A program made the position numbers and the translations under genes. Shown piece by piece: positions 35,387-44,760 of a stretch of 64,000 bases of DNA (its first letter is position 1; each line of letters starts with the position of its first letter). Origin of the DNA: Lachnospiraceae bacterium (GTDB lineage Bacteria; Bacillota; Clostridia; Lachnospirales; Lachnospiraceae). The notes under the pieces are model-generated. The model did not search any database and was not told the origin of the DNA. It saw only the letters and a program-made list of their open reading frames with translations. Location of the stretch: contig JAFQBM010000040.1 of assembly GCA_017399685.1 (NCBI GenBank), forward strand, positions 62,001 through 126,000, read 5' to 3'.

Positions 35387-36125
35387 ACCCACATTCTTTA
35401 TTCCAGTGAATAAGCCAGCAAATAAGCCAGCACCGCCTGCAAGAGTACCTAATACACCAAATTTATCAATTATCCAATCGAGAATATTAATTAGTTTATC
35501 ACCAGAATCAATCAATCCTTTTAATAAATCGGATGATAAAAAGTCATTAGCTAATTCTTCTAGGCTTGCTTTTGTACGGTCAATACTGTACTGTAAACTT
35601 TGTTTATACTTTTCTTGTTCTTCTAAAGCTGAACCCTGTGCGTTCATTGCTTCTTTATAACTTTTTTCAAGAATATCTACGTTAGAAAGTGCCGCTGCTA
35701 AAGCATTCGATTGTTGCTTTCCAGCTAGAGCTTCTAAAAGTGCAGCTTGGTCAATATCACTGAGATTTTCCCATTCTTTTCCGATATTCAGAACAATATC
35801 ATATATATCTTTAAATGTTTTTCCATCCTCTTTAAGAATATCAAAACCAGTCATACCTTTAATAAGGTCTTGCAGTTTAGATGTGGATTCTACCATTCCT
35901 TCGGTATCTTCGCCCATCTCTTTTAATTCGGTATCTGCTCCACGAATTCGTGCCGACACTGTACGCCACATATTCCCTGTTTTTTCCTCATCTTGGAGGA
36001 CACTATTGGTTGCAGTTACTAAAGCTACTGACTTTTCAAATGAGGTATTCGCAGCATTAAATGATGCAGCACTACGTTTTAATGCCTCTCCAATACCAGA
36101 GGAACTAATTGCTTCGTTATTACTT
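35387..36125 (-). CDS. tape measure protein, exon 2
   Basis: 739 nt. Reading from the split valine codon it encodes SNNEAISSSGIGEALKRSAA, then VARI-like tape-measure motifs (WRTVSARIRGADTELKEMGE) and ends LFTGIKNVG. This region is the conserved TP901-type tape-measure core. The ATG at 35971 is internal to the exon and not a real start. Past GIKNVG the unspliced frame reads only a few residues to a stop. Confidence 0.87.
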
Positions 36126-36354
36126 CATATCTGTTACTTTCGGTTGTAAACCTACTAACCATATTTCTATGGCGCATAGTCATTTCTGGCTATGTCTCAC
36201 GTTTCATTGTTAGATTATAGCGTGAGGTCAGACTGTATATTCATCCTCTTTCTTTAGATTAAAGAGTAGGAGAGTAACTTCGGAATATATGTTACCATAT
36301 AAACCACCGCAGTCGTTAAGGATTTTGCAATATTATTTTTATTAAGGATGGGGA

Positions 36355-37548
36355 TTATCCTACTTTCTTTTTTATTAAATGTCTATACTTATCAGTATTC
36401 ATATCTTGATAAGGTGTAATTATTTTGTCACATAAAAATAAACTACCATCTTTTATTTTCCAATTAAAAGAATGATAGTTTTCCAAATAACCATTGGTTT
36501 TTATGTATTCTAATATTAACAATTCGCACAGTTCTGGTTTTTTATTTATGTCTGTTTCCCATAGATAAAGAATGTTAATATTGTTATGATTAAATATATA
36601 TGTTTTCTTTTGCTTATCTTTCAATATTATTCTTTGTTGCATCTCATTTAAACTATATTTATTTTCATTATATCTTAATGGATTCCCATGCCAATAATCA
36701 CCCATTACTTCAATTATCAAATTAAAATCTTGTAAGTAATTATCTACAGCATAATATTTGATTATATGTTCTCTTTCATAATTTATGTTGTTTTTATCTA
36801 ACAAATCATTAATTTTTAACTGAATACCTGAATTAAAACGACTTGAACTTCTGCCATTTTTTAATATTGTTAATCGTGCTTTTTCTCTTTGTTCTTCTGT
36901 AAATTCTCTGTTAGCACTTATCGATTTTTCGCCTACATAATACTTACTTCGATATTCCCAATAGCATTGTTGACAACAAAAATTATGATTATCACCATAT
37001 TCGTTTTCCGTATTATAATTATATGGAATAATTTCAATAGGTTTATTACAATTAGTACAACTTGTTTCAATTCTTTTATAAAATTGACTGTCTTTCCCTT
37101 TCGGCATTTTATTGGGCTTATCTTTCCAATAACAAGTTTCGCTACAATATAAATGTTTTGTTTTTGTATATACATTTGGAAAGGTTTCAATTTCTTTACC
37201 ACAACATTCGCAATTTGATTTTATCCAACATTTTTTATTTCCTATTTTAAGAACGTGAAATAATCTAATTGTTTCATCAATAGATTTATTAAGAACATCG
37301 GCTAAGTCGTTCATATAAGAAGACTTTTCGTATATTAAGAAATATAGTGCTGTTTTTATTTCATCTTCAGTAAATCCTTCAATAACAGGAATACCATTGT
37401 GTCGTTTTATCCAATCGCACACATTACAACGAGTAATATCTCCATTTTGATATACTCTCTTATATGCCATGTGAATTTTGGGAACATCATGTCCACAATT
37501 TTTACAATGCAACATTCCATCATATTCTTCAAATTGTTCTTTTGTCAT
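36355..37548 (-). CDS. EDxHD/Vsr-like homing endonuclease of intron 1
   Basis: 397 residues, ATG at 37548 behind AGGAGA. N-terminal zinc fingers (CKNCGH/CNVC, CECCGK/CSETC, CTNCNK/CCQQC) with a helix-turn-helix-like segment are followed by a Vsr-type nuclease: YEREHIIKYYAVDNYLQDF, then LIIEVMGDYWHGNP, which carries the E, D and H positions of the I-Bth0305I-like EDxHD family. It sits in the loop of the intron's P6 pairing, so it can be made without disturbing the ribozyme core. It would cut intron-less tape-measure alleles to spread the intron. Confidence 0.85.
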   Translation of the reverse strand: MTKEQFEEYDGMLHCKNCGHDVPKIHMAYKRVYQNGDITRCNVCDWIKRHNGIPVIEGFTEDEIKTALYFLIYEKSSYMNDLADVLNKSIDETIRLFHVLKIGNKKCWIKSNCECCGKEIETFPNVYTKTKHLYCSETCYWKDKPNKMPKGKDSQFYKRIETSCTNCNKPIEIIPYNYNTENEYGDNHNFCCQQCYWEYRSKYYVGEKSISANREFTEEQREKARLTILKNGRSSSRFNSGIQLKINDLLDKNNINYEREHIIKYYAVDNYLQDFNLIIEVMGDYWHGNPLRYNENKYSLNEMQQRIILKDKQKKTYIFNHNNINILYLWETDINKKPELCELLILEYIKTNGYLENYHSFNWKIKDGSLFLCDKIITPYQDMNTDKYRHLIKKKVG

Positions 37549-37570
37549 AATAACATCTCCTTTTATATAT

Positions 37571-37747
37571 TTATTGTCTATTTTTCTTTCTCATATAAAA
37601 ATAAAAATCAAGTGCTTCATCTAATTCACTTGATTTTTTAAATAGCCAATATTCTTTTTTGTTTTCGTCAAAACTACATTCTCTTTCAAAGCCTAGAGAA
37701 TATAAATATTTAGATAATCGTTTATTTTTTATTTTTATTTTTTTCAT
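37571..37747 (-). CDS. DUF5659-like small protein, intron 1
   Basis: 58 residues from the ATG at 37747 (preceded by GGGGAT); an in-frame ATG at 37789 falls in the ribozyme's P6 strand and is less likely. The sequence KNKRLSKYLYSLGFERECSF, then YWLFKKSSELDEALDFYF matches the DUF5659 pattern of small phage/clostridial proteins. It sits 22 bp upstream of the endonuclease, probably cotranscribed. Confidence 0.6.
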   Translation of the reverse strand: MKKIKIKNKRLSKYLYSLGFERECSFDENKKEYWLFKKSSELDEALDFYFYMRKKNRQ

Positions 37748-37896
37748 TATTTCATATATCCCCATATATGGAATAAAATAATATTGCAATCTTTCCTAGG
37801 TCTTGTCCTTCTCAGGATTTTAACCTATATAGTTACTATCAATATGTGTTATTACATAAAGCTATTACATTACTGTAATAGGAGGCAAGTAAGTTT

Positions 37897-40800
37897 ACCT
37901 CATTAAATACATCAATGATATGCATTGCATCTTCAGCTTCCATTTTGAAACCACGAAGAGTTGAAATTAAAGATTCATTGGCTTCGTCAATATCAATTCC
38001 ATCACCAACGTTTTTATAAATCAATGCAACTTCGGCAAGTTTTTTACTATCAGGAATACTATAACCATTTTTACTCCAATCTGAGGTTGCACTAATTGTA
38101 TCAGAAATCGTTCCACCAACATCTTTAGCAATTTCTGCATAACTATTAAAGTCATCGTAAATTTGAGACATACTTGCTTCTGATACTTTTGCAAGTTCTG
38201 TAATTTGTGTATTAAGGTCAATTACTGTGTCTGATGCTTGACGAATTATATTAATAACATCATAAATTCCAAACATACCAGCTAAGTTGGCAGCCGCTCC
38301 AAAAAAAACTTTTTCCTTAAAGACATCAATAAAACTTCTACCTTCCCGACCAGCAAGACGTTCTGCTTGAATAAGTTTATACATATCATCCAAAAGGTCT
38401 TTAATTGGTTTAGAAGGATTTCCACTTCGAATTTCTTCATAGAAACCTTGAATCTGACGTTTTGCTTCTTTTGACATTGCGGAGTTTTTCTTCAACTCGC
38501 TATTAATTTTTTCTAACGCCTTGTCTGCACTAAGAGGGTCAAATCCCTTTTCGCCAGCAGACATTTTTGACATGCTTAAAATTAATTCATCAATTTCTTT
38601 TTGAAGCTTATTAACAGATTCTATATCGTCTTTATCAATTATGTCTTTTTGAGATAATTTATTTTTTAGAGTTTCAAATTCTTGAACTTTACTTGTAAGC
38701 TTATCAATTTGTTGTTGATAAACAGGATATCTATTTCCTTCAGCAGGTTTAACTGTAAAGCTAGTTAATTTTTTATTATAATTTTCAAGTTTTTTATCTA
38801 CATCCCTAAGATTAAAACTATTTTCTACTGTTTCAGAAACAGATTCAGCACTAGCTTTTACACCTTTTAAAGCAACAGTTGTCTTTTCGGCACTACTAGA
38901 AGCTTTTTTTCCAAAATTGTTTATTGCATCTGTAGCTGACCTAAAAGTTTGAGTGACAGTGGTAGTAGAAGATTCTACATCAGATAATTTTTGAGTAATT
39001 GTTACTAATTCATTACTGTCAACTTTAATGGTATAACTATCGTCAAGTTTTAACTCTTTACGAATTTCTTCTGCTTTCTCTAATGTTTTACCATAAGTTA
39101 ATGCAGGATTTGTATCTAAACCAAAGTTCTTTAATTCTGATTCAAGTTTATCGACACCTTTGGTAATAGTACGGAAACGTTGTTCAAACATATTTCCATC
39201 AGCATCAATCTTGGAAGAAAATGTTTTCCATGTATCATCAGCAGTCTTAATCTTTGCTGTAACCTTAACAAGTCCGTCTACCAATTCGGTACTTACACTT
39301 TCACCTAAAATTGTGTTATCAGAATCTTTTAGTTTTTGATTAGCTATAGATGCGTAATCGTTAGATTTATTAATATACTCATCTTCGGAAATTTTCGGTC
39401 TGTTTTTATACTTATCTTTTTTTGCTGACTTTCCTGTATTGTCAATACTATCTTGGACTAGTTTATTTGCTTCAACAAATTCTATCTTAGCATCAGCAGC
39501 TTCACGAGCACTTTTTGCAAGCCTTTCCATTAATTCTGTTTCAAGTTCCAACTTAGATTTAGAACCATCTACAGAATCCTGTACACCTTCATTAGCGGTG
39601 GCAAAATCTTTTTTTGCTTGCACAGCTTCTTCAGTAGCAGTAGTTACTTCTTCCATTTTTAAAGATTCAGAATCGCTTTGAAATGTGTCTTTTATTGATG
39701 ATGAAATATTCGATTCAACAGGAGTAGTAGAAATAGGCACTTTAATTTTAGATAGCTCATCTTCAAGCTCTTTTACTCTGCTTGTAAGTTTTTCAATTTC
39801 TTCTACAGAAGCAGTAACATTAAAACCATCAGCAAAAGTGTTTTTAAACTCCAAAGCAGTAGAAGAGATTTCTTCTAATTTAGATAGAATTAATCCAAGT
39901 TGAGAAACAACTTCCGTTAAATCGGTTTTACCAAATAAATTTTCCAGTGGACTTGTATCAGAAGAAGATTTCATTTTATCTTCAATTATTGAAATTTGTG
40001 CTAAAGCACTACTTGCTTGATTCCAATATTTTGAATCAGTATCATTTTTTAAAACATCATATCCACCATATAAAGCTTTCGCATCTTCTCTAGTTTTATC
40101 AATAAATTGTTTTAAACCTCTAACTTTTCCGATTGTTGTATCGAACTGGTTTAAATCGAAATTAAAGAAGGCATCATTTATAAGTGAACCGCCAACACCA
40201 GACATCTTAATTTGGTCGAATAATCTCTGATAAGCAATTAATGCTTTGGATACTTTTTCTTGATATTGGTCTTCTAATTCTTTATCAGAACCCATATCAA
40301 TACTCATATTTAATCCAATGCCTTTAACAGATGTATTGAGTTCGGAAACTGATGATTGTACATTGTTAATCATCTTTAAAAGAGGAGAAAATTCTTCACC
40401 ATCACCGACATCAACAAAAATAGTCTTCATTTTAACAAGATGATTTTCTATCTTAGTAAACAAGTTGATAATTGTGTTTAAAGAATCTTCATTAAAAATA
40501 GATATTTTTTCGTCTGAATTTATTTTTTTAATCAAATTATTAAGTTTTGATTCTAAATCCATTATTTGGTCATCTAAATTATCTGTGAAATTATCTAACC
40601 AATTGAGACTCATACGATTGTCATTACAACTCTCTTTTAGTTCATTTATTTCTTTCATGATTAAATTAATTTTATTAGATAATTCGTCAAAATCCTTATA
40701 ATCAAAATTAAACTTCCCATCAAAATTTGATATTTTATCTAAATTGGAAATAAGTCTTCCAATTTTATCTTCATTTATATTTACTTTAATATTACTTCCG

Positions 40801-40904
40801 TTTTTTTTTATACCATCAAGTTCGTTTCGTAACTCTTTTGCATCACTAAGTAATCTTGCAACGTTAGAATCAATTTGAGCTTCCCATTGAATTCTTCCAG
40901 CCAT
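37897..40904 (-). CDS. tape measure protein, exon 1 (start)
   Basis: ATG at 40904 behind GAGGTGG. 3,008 nt encode 1,002 residues plus two bases of a valine codon. It begins MAGRIQWEAQIDSNVARLL, continues as long coiled coils, and near its end has the conserved tape-measure region (LNTQITELAKVSEASMSQIY, then DVFNEV). The unspliced frame would run into the intron as NLLASYYSNVIALC and stop. Exons 1-3 total 9,258 nt, exactly 3,086 codons with stop. Confidence 0.9.
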
Positions 40905-40913
40905 CTAACCACC

Positions 40914-41372
40914 TCATCTTTTCAAAATTTTTTCAATTGTGCTATTCATAATTTTATTAATACGTCCACCAAATCCATCGTAGATATCATCTTCAACATA
41001 CATATATGGAGGAATAGATTGGTGCATCATCCAATATCCATGTCCATGTTCACCATTCATAAACATATAATCAAAAGCAGTACTAGGTTGTAATGATTGA
41101 CCAAAAAATCCAGGATATAAATCCATACAACCTGAATCAACTGTCATAACGATAATATTTTTCTTACCACTTGCACGAGTATTAGCTATAACATTCATAA
41201 AATTATTTGTCCTCTTGTAATATTTAGGGTCATAATCGTTGTACCAATCTACTAATGAACGAACCACAGATTCTTTTAATAATTTGTTTACGGCAGGAGC
41301 AATTTCTTCGCCTAAATGATTTTCAATTCTGTCTAACTTTTTTATTAAATCATCTAAATCGTTTTTTGCCAT
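40914..41372 (-). CDS. HK97 gp10-like tail completion/minor tail protein
   Basis: 152 residues, ATG behind GGAGGTG. The N-terminal helix (DLIKKLDRIENHLGEEIAPA) and the body (SLVDWYNDYDPKYYKRTNNF) resemble phage gp10-family proteins that join the tail to the connector. It lies 9 bp upstream of the tape measure, whereas such genes normally sit before the major tail protein. Assignment is by pattern. Confidence 0.55.
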   Translation of the reverse strand: MAKNDLDDLIKKLDRIENHLGEEIAPAVNKLLKESVVRSLVDWYNDYDPKYYKRTNNFMNVIANTRASGKKNIIVMTVDSGCMDLYPGFFGQSLQPSTAFDYMFMNGEHGHGYWMMHQSIPPYMYVEDDIYDGFGGRINKIMNSTIEKILKR

Positions 41373-41403
41373 CTATCTACACCTCCATCTTTTTATTAAA
41401 ATA

Positions 41404-41426
41404 GGAGAGTAGTAGCACCACTCTCC
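41404..41426 (-). terminator. hairpin terminator with GGAGAGT stem
   Basis: GGAGAGT (41404-41410) pairs with ACTCTCC (41420-41426), followed on the minus strand by TATTTTAAT. The same stem recurs at 43237-43268 and 63429-63454. Confidence 0.6.
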
Positions 41427-41498
41427 AAAGAAATAGTCATATAACCTGTGACAGCTATACGACCCAATGTTTTCACTTTAATCCCTAATTCTAAGTCC

Positions 41499-42119
41499 CT
41501 ATTTAATTCTTTTAATTATCTTTTCAATCTTATTGTTAATCTTCTCAATATCTTTTTCGTCTATATCCTCCAAAGAAGTAGCAATCTTATCCAAAATAGG
41601 CTTTAATGTAACACCAAGAATCGTAGAGACTTTTTCCACTTGATTAGAAATATAACTTGATGGATTTACATAATTCTGCATCACATCTGTTTGCTTCATT
41701 GATACAAGAGAACGAAACTCTGCAATTTCATCCATAGGAATAATTGGAGCTTTTTTTTCTGTACCAACCATTAACATGACCAATAATCCACTTGACTTTA
41801 ACAAATCATATTCTTCATAAAATTCTTCAGTTTCGACAGTAAGATTTGTATAATTTTCAATAATCAAACGGCAGAAGAGTAAGTATTGAATTGTAGAATT
41901 TATATGAATGGTATTAGTTTTTCTACGACCAATAGTTCCGTCTTCTTTTGTATAATCTTCAAATTTGTATGTAGAAATATCTACCAATTTCTGTGCTAAA
42001 GCATCTTTTTTCAAAAACGAAATATAAGGAACAATTTCTAACTTTTCTTTTATATATCTGTCTTTTAAATTATCAGTTGCGATTTTATTATATCCTTTAA
42101 CAAATTCTTTAATCTTCAT
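41499..42119 (-). CDS. phage tail-region protein of unknown function
   Basis: 206 residues from the ATG at 42119 behind AGGAGA. A helical protein (MKIKEFVKGYNKIATDNLKD) with a C-terminal coiled coil (DIDEKDIEKINNKIEKIIKR). It overlaps the previous gene by 11 bp. Its place two genes before the tape measure is where tail assembly chaperones are usually found, but no slippery frameshift site was seen. Confidence 0.6.
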   Translation of the reverse strand: MKIKEFVKGYNKIATDNLKDRYIKEKLEIVPYISFLKKDALAQKLVDISTYKFEDYTKEDGTIGRRKTNTIHINSTIQYLLFCRLIIENYTNLTVETEEFYEEYDLLKSSGLLVMLMVGTEKKAPIIPMDEIAEFRSLVSMKQTDVMQNYVNPSSYISNQVEKVSTILGVTLKPILDKIATSLEDIDEKDIEKINNKIEKIIKRIK

Positions 42120-42309
42120 AATTTTCTCCTTTTTTATACATTTCAAATTTCCAATAATTATTTTCCAAATCCCACATCTCAAAAAAGTTCCCATAAGCGT
42201 TATACTTTATTCCAAATATCTGTGGAGATTCAAGAAGTTTTAAATAAGTCTGTGAATCAATTTTATATCCATTAGATGCTAGGATATTATTAATTTCATA
42301 TGAGAACAT
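42109..42309 (-). CDS. small phage protein
   Basis: 66 residues, ATG at 42309, 2 bp after the preceding stop (translational coupling). It begins MFSYEINNILASNGYKIDSQ and ends acidic. It overlaps the next gene by 11 bp. Not recognised. Confidence 0.6.
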   Translation of the reverse strand: MFSYEINNILASNGYKIDSQTYLKLLESPQIFGIKYNAYGNFFEMWDLENNYWKFEMYKKGENYED

Positions 42310-42311
42310 AG

Positions 42312-42692
42312 CTATTCCATAATAATAGGATACAATCCCATAAGATATTCGGACTTCAAACCTTTATCAAAGATATCATCAGGCTTAAACTTTGTGATAA
42401 CAACTGAAACTTCTTCATTCGCCAATTTATTAATATCTTCATTAAATTTTTGAATTGCTTCTTTGTTCTCAACAGAAATCTGAACACGTCCATCGTCTGT
42501 TTTTTCGCCATACTCATTAATTTTTTCATTTCTAATAATTTCGAAATTTTGAATTAAAGGCTCAATAGATTTCATAACGCCTAATAATTTAAACTTTAAT
42601 AGTGAGTCAATCTTTGATTCTGTATCATCAATAATAACTTTTAAAGTCTGATTTAGATTTAACACTTCGCCTAATTTTAATTTCATTTCCAT
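42312..42692 (-). CDS. phage protein, DUF1617-like
   Basis: 126 residues, ATG behind GAGGAAG. MKLKLGEVLNLNQTLKVIID, then LLKFKLLGVMKSIEPLIQNF and VVITKFKPDDIFDKGLKSEY resemble small clostridial phage proteins of the DUF1617 type. It is helical and starts 1 bp after the RecU-like stop. Role unknown. Confidence 0.6.
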   Translation of the reverse strand: MEMKLKLGEVLNLNQTLKVIIDDTESKIDSLLKFKLLGVMKSIEPLIQNFEIIRNEKINEYGEKTDDGRVQISVENKEAIQKFNEDINKLANEEVSVVITKFKPDDIFDKGLKSEYLMGLYPIIME

Positions 42693-42693
42693 T

Positions 42694-43203
42694 TTACTTC
42701 CTCATTTCTTCAAAAAATTTATTTATGTTGTAACGATAGTTTACTTTTAATTTTTTCTTTTCTATTTCTATTGGATTACACCAATCGAATAAATCTTTTT
42801 CATTGAAAGACTTTTTATCTAAATGATTTATCATGTTATTAAAATCTGAAATAGAGCAAAAATAAGTATGTTCGCTTAATCGAAAATCAAATAAAAATCC
42901 ACTGATAATATTTTTATATGTAGAGAATTTACTTAGATTATCAATCTGATGCCTATGTATTACACCTTTATCATCCTTATCTCTTTCAAAAGAAATAGAT
43001 TTTGTTCCAACTGATTTTAGTTCCAATGTATATAGTATTTCTCCATCAAATATAAAACTGTCACATGGAGATTTTGCACTAAATCTTAAATTTGTATTGT
43101 TCTCGAAACTCTGAGCAGAATCTGGTGGTCTGTAATAAAAAATATTTTCTGGTATTGAATTTTTCCAATTTTGCTCAAAGACTTTTCCTACATTTTTTGC
43201 TAT
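42694..43203 (-). CDS. RecU-like Holliday junction resolvase with apparent ATA start
   Basis: About 169 residues. The homologous reading starts IAKNVGKVFEQNWKNSIPEN from an ATA at 43203, directly after an in-frame TAA and 8 bp after GGAAG; a TTG at 43026 is the first conventional start but would remove the N-terminal third. PD-(D/E)xK features are visible: SPCDSFIFDG, then TLELKSVGTKSISFE, with HRHQIDNL after. RecU-family enzymes resolve recombination junctions. The position among tail genes is odd for this function. Confidence 0.65.
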   Translation of the reverse strand: MAKNVGKVFEQNWKNSIPENIFYYRPPDSAQSFENNTNLRFSAKSPCDSFIFDGEILYTLELKSVGTKSISFERDKDDKGVIHRHQIDNLSKFSTYKNIISGFLFDFRLSEHTYFCSISDFNNMINHLDKKSFNEKDLFDWCNPIEIEKKKLKVNYRYNINKFFEEMRK

Positions 43204-43230
43204 TTAATACACTTCCTTCTATTTTGTTTA

Positions 43231-43268
43231 AGGGTAGGAGAGTAGTTTAACCTATCCCGTCACTCTCC
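43231..43268 (-). terminator. hairpin with GGAGAGT stem upstream of the resolvase
   Basis: GGAGAGT (43237-43243) pairs with ACTCTCC (43262-43268), with an alternative GGGTAGG/CCTATCCC pairing. There is a weak T tract on the minus strand. Confidence 0.45.
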
Positions 43269-43313
43269 AAATAAAAATGCCCTTACTTAAATGGTTAAAC
43301 ATGGAAATAAGTA

Positions 43314-43342
43314 AAGACATTTTAAAAATAATGTGTTATAAT
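43314..43342 (+). promoter_or_regulatory. candidate plus-strand promoter
   Basis: TATAAT at 43337-43342 with AAGACA 17 bp upstream, oriented against the late operon, ahead of the 22-codon ORF. The stretch 43204-43644 otherwise holds hairpins and no longer gene. Confidence 0.45.
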
Positions 43343-43392
43343 ATATAGATTCTCCCACCTGCCAATTATTATGAAAGGTAAGGTGATGTGCT

Positions 43393-43461
43393 ATGTATAT
43401 GTGTGTTTATCCATATCTTGTACACGTCAATAAGTATCGCCGTTTCCGCTTGGGCAAGTAG
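43393..43461 (+). pseudogene. short basic-peptide ORF with an in-frame TAG
   Basis: 22 codons (MYMCVYPYLVHVNKYRRFRL, then GK) behind AAGGTGATG, ending at TAG 43459-43461. The frame continues EDVCEHRRSFSCR to TAA at 43501-43503. Short Arg/Tyr-rich ORFs of the form VHxYRRFRxGKWEHVCxHxR occur in clostridial mobile elements as I recall them, with Trp where the TAG stands. It may thus be a nonsense-mutated copy. Function of the family unknown. Confidence 0.4.
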
Positions 43462-43589
43462 GAAGATGTGTGTGAACATCGGCGGTCTTTTTCTTGTCGT
43501 TAAGACAAACCTATTCACTGTTTTAGTGACTTAACTTTCGTGCAATTCGGAACTGCTCGACAGTGGATGATGGGAGGACTTTTATAAGC

Positions 43590-43622
43590 ATAATAAAAGA
43601 GCGACTTTTAATCAAGTCGCTC
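43590..43622 (-). terminator. terminator after the 57-residue gene
   Basis: A 9-bp stem GAGCGACTT/AAGTCGCTC followed on the minus strand by TTTTATTATG. Confidence 0.75.
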
Positions 43623-43644
43623 ATCATGTACGTACTTTAATTTA

Positions 43645-43818
43645 CTAAATTGTGATATCTGATGACTTCTTTAATAAAATACAGAAATATCCGTTTTGTT
43701 CTAATATTGCTTTTTCAGTATTCGCTCTTTCTAATTCATTTAATCCATAATTAGATTCACAAAATATATTAGATTCAAAATCATCAATACATAAAGCAAT
43801 TAATTTCAAATAAACCAT
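43645..43818 (-). CDS. small phage protein
   Basis: 57 residues from the ATG at 43818 behind AAGGAGG. It begins MVYLKLIALCIDDFESNIFC and ends KAILEQNGYFCILLKKSSDI. It follows the LytTR regulator and precedes a terminator, so it is its only apparent operon partner. Not recognised. Confidence 0.6.
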   Translation of the reverse strand: MVYLKLIALCIDDFESNIFCESNYGLNELERANTEKAILEQNGYFCILLKKSSDITI

Positions 43819-43913
43819 ACAAATTCCTCCTTCCTTATTCTGCATTAATTTTACATCAATACAAATAATAAAAGGAAGAGGGTTGTACATATTTGGGATT
43901 TGATTGTACAAAA

Positions 43914-44642
43914 TTAAGAGAATAATGATAACTTTTCCATTAAATTAGTTTTGTATTGCGGAGATATATTTAGTATCATTCCATCAATTTCGACATGTGA
44001 AAGGTTATAATAAATAACATAATTAAAATTAACATAATAACTTTTATTTATCCTAACAAAGAAAGGATATCTTTCTTCTATAAACTTTTCAACATTATCT
44101 AACTTATCATAAAACTGATATGTATTGCCATTGGAAGTATGAATAATTATCACTCTATGTTTTGACTCAAAATACATTATATTTTTTAAGTCAATAGCAA
44201 AGGTATTACCATTGCTTTTAAAATGAAATATATATTTTTCTTTTAAGTAATGCAATCGTCTTACAACCTTATCTATAATAATTGACAATTCTTTTGTGCT
44301 ATCAATAGATGATTTTGGTAAAAAATCAAATGGTTCTGACTTTGCAATATCAAGTAAATATTTATCGAAAAATGTAGTATAAACAATTAACAATTGGGGA
44401 TTTAATTTTTTCAATTGTACTCCAAATTCTGTACCTATAACATCATCATTCTTTAAGTCAATATCTAAGAAAAGAACATCTAAAGATAAACCTTCTTTTA
44501 TGTGTTTAATTAGTTCGTTCCCGGATACGAACTTATGAATGCTAATATTGATATTATTTCCCCACGTGTAATTATTTAATTTTTCACACAAATTTTCAAT
44601 AAAATATGTATCATCATCACAAATCGCAATTCTTATATTCAT
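43914..44642 (-). CDS. LytTR-family response regulator (AgrA/ComE type)
   Basis: 242 residues from the ATG at 44642 behind AGGTG; an in-frame GTG at 44651 is the alternative. The receiver domain has the acidic cluster ICDDD and phospho-acceptor Asp in LFLDIDL (about residue 60). The C-terminal ~100 residues are a LytTR DNA-binding domain (LKNIMYFESKHRVIIIHTSN, then PFFVRINKSYYVNF). Such regulators usually work with a peptide-sensing kinase; none is visible here. It sits between the lysis genes and the resolvase with its own upstream spacer. Confidence 0.88.
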   Translation of the reverse strand: MNIRIAICDDDTYFIENLCEKLNNYTWGNNINISIHKFVSGNELIKHIKEGLSLDVLFLDIDLKNDDVIGTEFGVQLKKLNPQLLIVYTTFFDKYLLDIAKSEPFDFLPKSSIDSTKELSIIIDKVVRRLHYLKEKYIFHFKSNGNTFAIDLKNIMYFESKHRVIIIHTSNGNTYQFYDKLDNVEKFIEERYPFFVRINKSYYVNFNYVIYYNLSHVEIDGMILNISPQYKTNLMEKLSLFS

Positions 44643-44760
44643 ATTCTTCACCTATATAATTAATGTATTTGAATTATACAGTATACTAATATGGTTATTC
44701 TACATGTAAATAATGGTAATTATTTATGTAGTAGAAGACTTTAGAATTGCTCTTTTATGT

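Larger units (their letters stand above)
36126..37896 (-). mobile_element. group I intron 1 in the tape measure (1,771 nt)
   Basis: The 5' exon ends GAGGT (37901-37897) and the intron guide GCCTC (37886-37882) pairs with it to give the canonical U.G. TTACTT just before the guide (37892-37887) pairs perfectly with AAGTAA, the start of exon 2 (P10). The last intron base is G (36126). A 15-bp P6-type pairing (TTGCAATATTATTTT and its complement) flanks the ORFs, and P7 is seen as CGACTG with ATACAGTC. Splicing restores FNEV-SNNEAISS in frame. Confidence 0.92.

Noticed and set aside
37839..37896. Natural C-terminus of exon 1 (NLLASYYSNVIALC)
   Set aside because: These residues come from reading into the intron, past the GAGGT splice site.
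25630..40904. Tape measure as a frameshifted or transposon-broken pseudogene
   Set aside because: The three frames join exactly in phase at sites with guide-sequence pairings and terminal G residues, which random breakage would not produce.
16303..40904. Many open frames of 60-90 codons opposite the tail genes
   Set aside because: They lack ribosome sites, are shadows of the low-GC coding strand, and show low-complexity composition.
41499..42692. Programmed frameshift between two tail-chaperone ORFs upstream of the tape measure
   Set aside because: Genes are in the right place, but I saw no slippery heptamer at the overlap and each ORF has its own start.
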